From Jiulongibacter sp966250325 (GTDB lineage Bacteria; Bacteroidota; Bacteroidia; Cytophagales; Spirosomataceae), in assembly GCA_966250325.1 (NCBI GenBank), contig CBINGY010000006.1, positions 62,001 through 126,000 on the forward strand: a DNA stretch of 64,000 nucleotides, read 5' to 3'. The position numbers and the translations under genes are program-made. Below the pieces are notes generated by a model, which saw only the letters and a program-made list of their open reading frames with translations, was not told the DNA's origin and did not search any database. Within the stretch, counting starts at the first letter, position 1; each line of letters starts with the position of its first letter. Below are positions 62,796 through 64,000 of the stretch, one piece after another.

Positions 62796-64000
62796 ATGAG
62801 AGTCGTGCTTCGGTTTAAGGTTTTCGCCCTTGTTATCATCTTCATTACTTTGATTTCCGGATTTACCAAAGAACCGGTGAAGCGGGGTGAGGAGTCGCCC
62901 GAAAGGGAAGCTCAGATCTGGGCAGATAGCGTTTTGGCCTCTCTTTCACTAGATCAAAAAATAGGGCAACTTTTCATGATTGCCACGTATTCAAACCGGA
63001 ACGAAAAGTACTATCAGGGAGTAGAAGATCAGATTAAGAAATATCATTTAGGCGGTCTTATCTTTTTTCAGGGAACGGCCGGTACACAGGCTGTGCTCAC
63101 CAACCGCTACCAGCAAGTAGCTGCTACGCCTCTTTGGATAGGAATGGATGCCGAGTGGGGTCTGGGCATGCGGCTGGATGAAGTGATGTCGTTCCCGAAA
63201 CAAATCACATTGGGAGCCGTGGAAGATATCACGCTGATAGAGCGAATGGGTTATGAAATAGGACTGCAATGTAAACGGCTGGGCGTACATATCAATTTTG
63301 CTCCGGTGGCCGATGTGAATACCAATCCGGATAACCCGGTCATCAACTATCGCTCATTTGGAGAAGCCAAAGAAAAAGTAGCTGAAAAAGCGGCTGCCTA
63401 TGCCCGCGGTCTCAAAAAGGCAGGCGTAATTGCGGTGGCCAAACATTTTCCTGGTCATGGAGATACGGGTACAGATTCCCATTATTCTTTACCGGTCATC
63501 AATCATTCCAAAAATCATCTCAATGAGCAGGAACTCGTGCCTTTCAAGAGGCTGATAGGAGAGGGAATAGAAGGCATGATGACCGGCCATTTGTTTGTTC
63601 CGGCTCTCGATTCCCGCAGTAATACGCCGGCTACGGTTTCAGATAAAATTGTCACTGAACTTTTGCGGGAGCAGTTGGGATTTCGCGGAATCACCTTTAC
63701 TGATGCCCTGAACATGCGGGGCATTACCGCCGGGCGGCCCAATGGTGAGGCAGAGCTTGCAGCCTATAAAGCAGGGAATGATGTCTTGCTTCAAACTGCC
63801 AATCTGGAAGCCGGAATAAACCGTCTGAAAACCGCCTTTGAGGCGGGGGAACTTGATCTAAATGAACTGGATCTTCGTGTGCGGCGGATACTTGTGGCAA
63901 AATACCGGGTAGGTGCTGTAAAAAGTAGTCCGATTAACCCGCGGGGAATTATTGAGGATATTGACAACCCGCAGGCCATAGAGGTGAAAGATCAGCTTTT
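62796..64000 (+). CDS. Glycoside hydrolase family 3 (beta-N-acetylhexosaminidase-like), 3' end outside the window
   Basis: ATG at 62796 opens a frame that runs to the window edge. A signal segment (RFKVFALVIIFITLISGF) is followed by SLDQKIGQLFMIATYS, HLGGLIFFQG, WIGMDAEWGLGMRLD, NFAPVADVNTNPDNPVINYR, AVAKHFPGHGDTGTDSHYSL and TFTDALNMRGI, whose Asp is the expected nucleophile. These match GH3 N-acetylhexosaminidases such as NagZ, which act in peptidoglycan recycling. In Bacteroidota this domain is often fused to a beta-lactamase-like domain, so the missing 3' end may hold one. Confidence 0.93.
   Translation, partial: MRVVLRFKVFALVIIFITLISGFTKEPVKRGEESPEREAQIWADSVLASLSLDQKIGQLFMIATYSNRNEKYYQGVEDQIKKYHLGGLIFFQGTAGTQAVLTNRYQQVAATPLWIGMDAEWGLGMRLDEVMSFPKQITLGAVEDITLIERMGYEIGLQCKRLGVHINFAPVADVNTNPDNPVINYRSFGEAKEKVAEKAAAYARGLKKAGVIAVAKHFPGHGDTGTDSHYSLPVINHSKNHLNEQELVPFKRLIGEGIEGMMTGHLFVPALDSRSNTPATVSDKIVTELLREQLGFRGITFTDALNMRGITAGRPNGEAELAAYKAGNDVLLQTANLEAGINRLKTAFEAGELDLNELDLRVRRILVAKYRVGAVKSSPINPRGIIEDIDNPQAIEVKDQL

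Overview
The window is chromosomal DNA of a Bacteroidota species, most likely a Cytophagales-type marine or soil bacterium. The evidence is a single-chain SecDF, a LytTR regulator, T9SS-like C-terminal tails, many YD/Rhs proteins, and promoters close to the Bacteroidota TAnnTTTG -7 box. The flanks (1-6138 and 57108-64000) are ordinary core genome: a trpD start, a lipoprotein, secDF, a DUF2231/cytochrome c/LRR protein, a DUF1684 protein, a rhomboid protease, a LytTR regulator, a CbpA/CbpM pair, a DMT-like protein and a GH3 hexosaminidase. By eye they are more GC-rich than the interior.

The interior, 6139-57107 (about 51 kb), is one integrated mobile element. It splits a sulfite-oxidase-like molybdopterin oxidoreductase gene: the 5' half lies at 57110-57526 (minus) and the 3' half at 5869-6138 (minus). 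Joining the halves at a shared AT dinucleotide restores the reading frame. The element ends are 21-bp inverted repeats that match at 20 of 21 positions. A large serine recombinase (55615-57111) reads exactly into the right end.

Two features stand out. First, the element carries its own complete, diverged copy of the gene it breaks (54795-55487), and this copy has changed at the attachment site. Second, when the circular form is reconstructed, the recombinase frame runs without a stop through the attachment site into the start-less reading frame at the left end (6138-6575), which encodes two helix-turn-helix domains. The circle would encode a recombinase of about 643 residues with a DNA-binding tail. 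Integration cuts it to 498 residues and leaves the tail without a start. A 12-bp piece of the attachment arm also sits inside the candidate recombinase promoter. Together this looks like a recombinase whose form and regulation switch with integration.

Backbone genes lie at both ends of the element and would be neighbours in the circle. On the left are three small proteins, a Dam-type methylase and a VirD4/TraG-like ATPase (6630-10016, minus). On the right are a membrane protein and a second, larger paralogous ATPase (51158-54726). I see no relaxase and no full type IV secretion system.

The middle is accessory cargo: an Rhs toxin/immunity locus (10191-15365), an Rhs-stub/CARDB protein, regulators, small ORFs and candidate small RNAs (16.5-20 kb), a HicB/HicA-like pair and HEPN-like proteins (19.9-21.9 kb), a secreted metzincin with a lipoprotein (22-24.2 kb), a second serine recombinase behind an attenuator-like leader (26.2-28.3 kb), a helicase-nuclease and a RelA/SpoT protein that look like defence genes (28.4-32.9 kb), a plasmid-like replication module (36.5-38.3 kb), and a second, larger Rhs locus with an orphan toxin module (38.8-49.9 kb).
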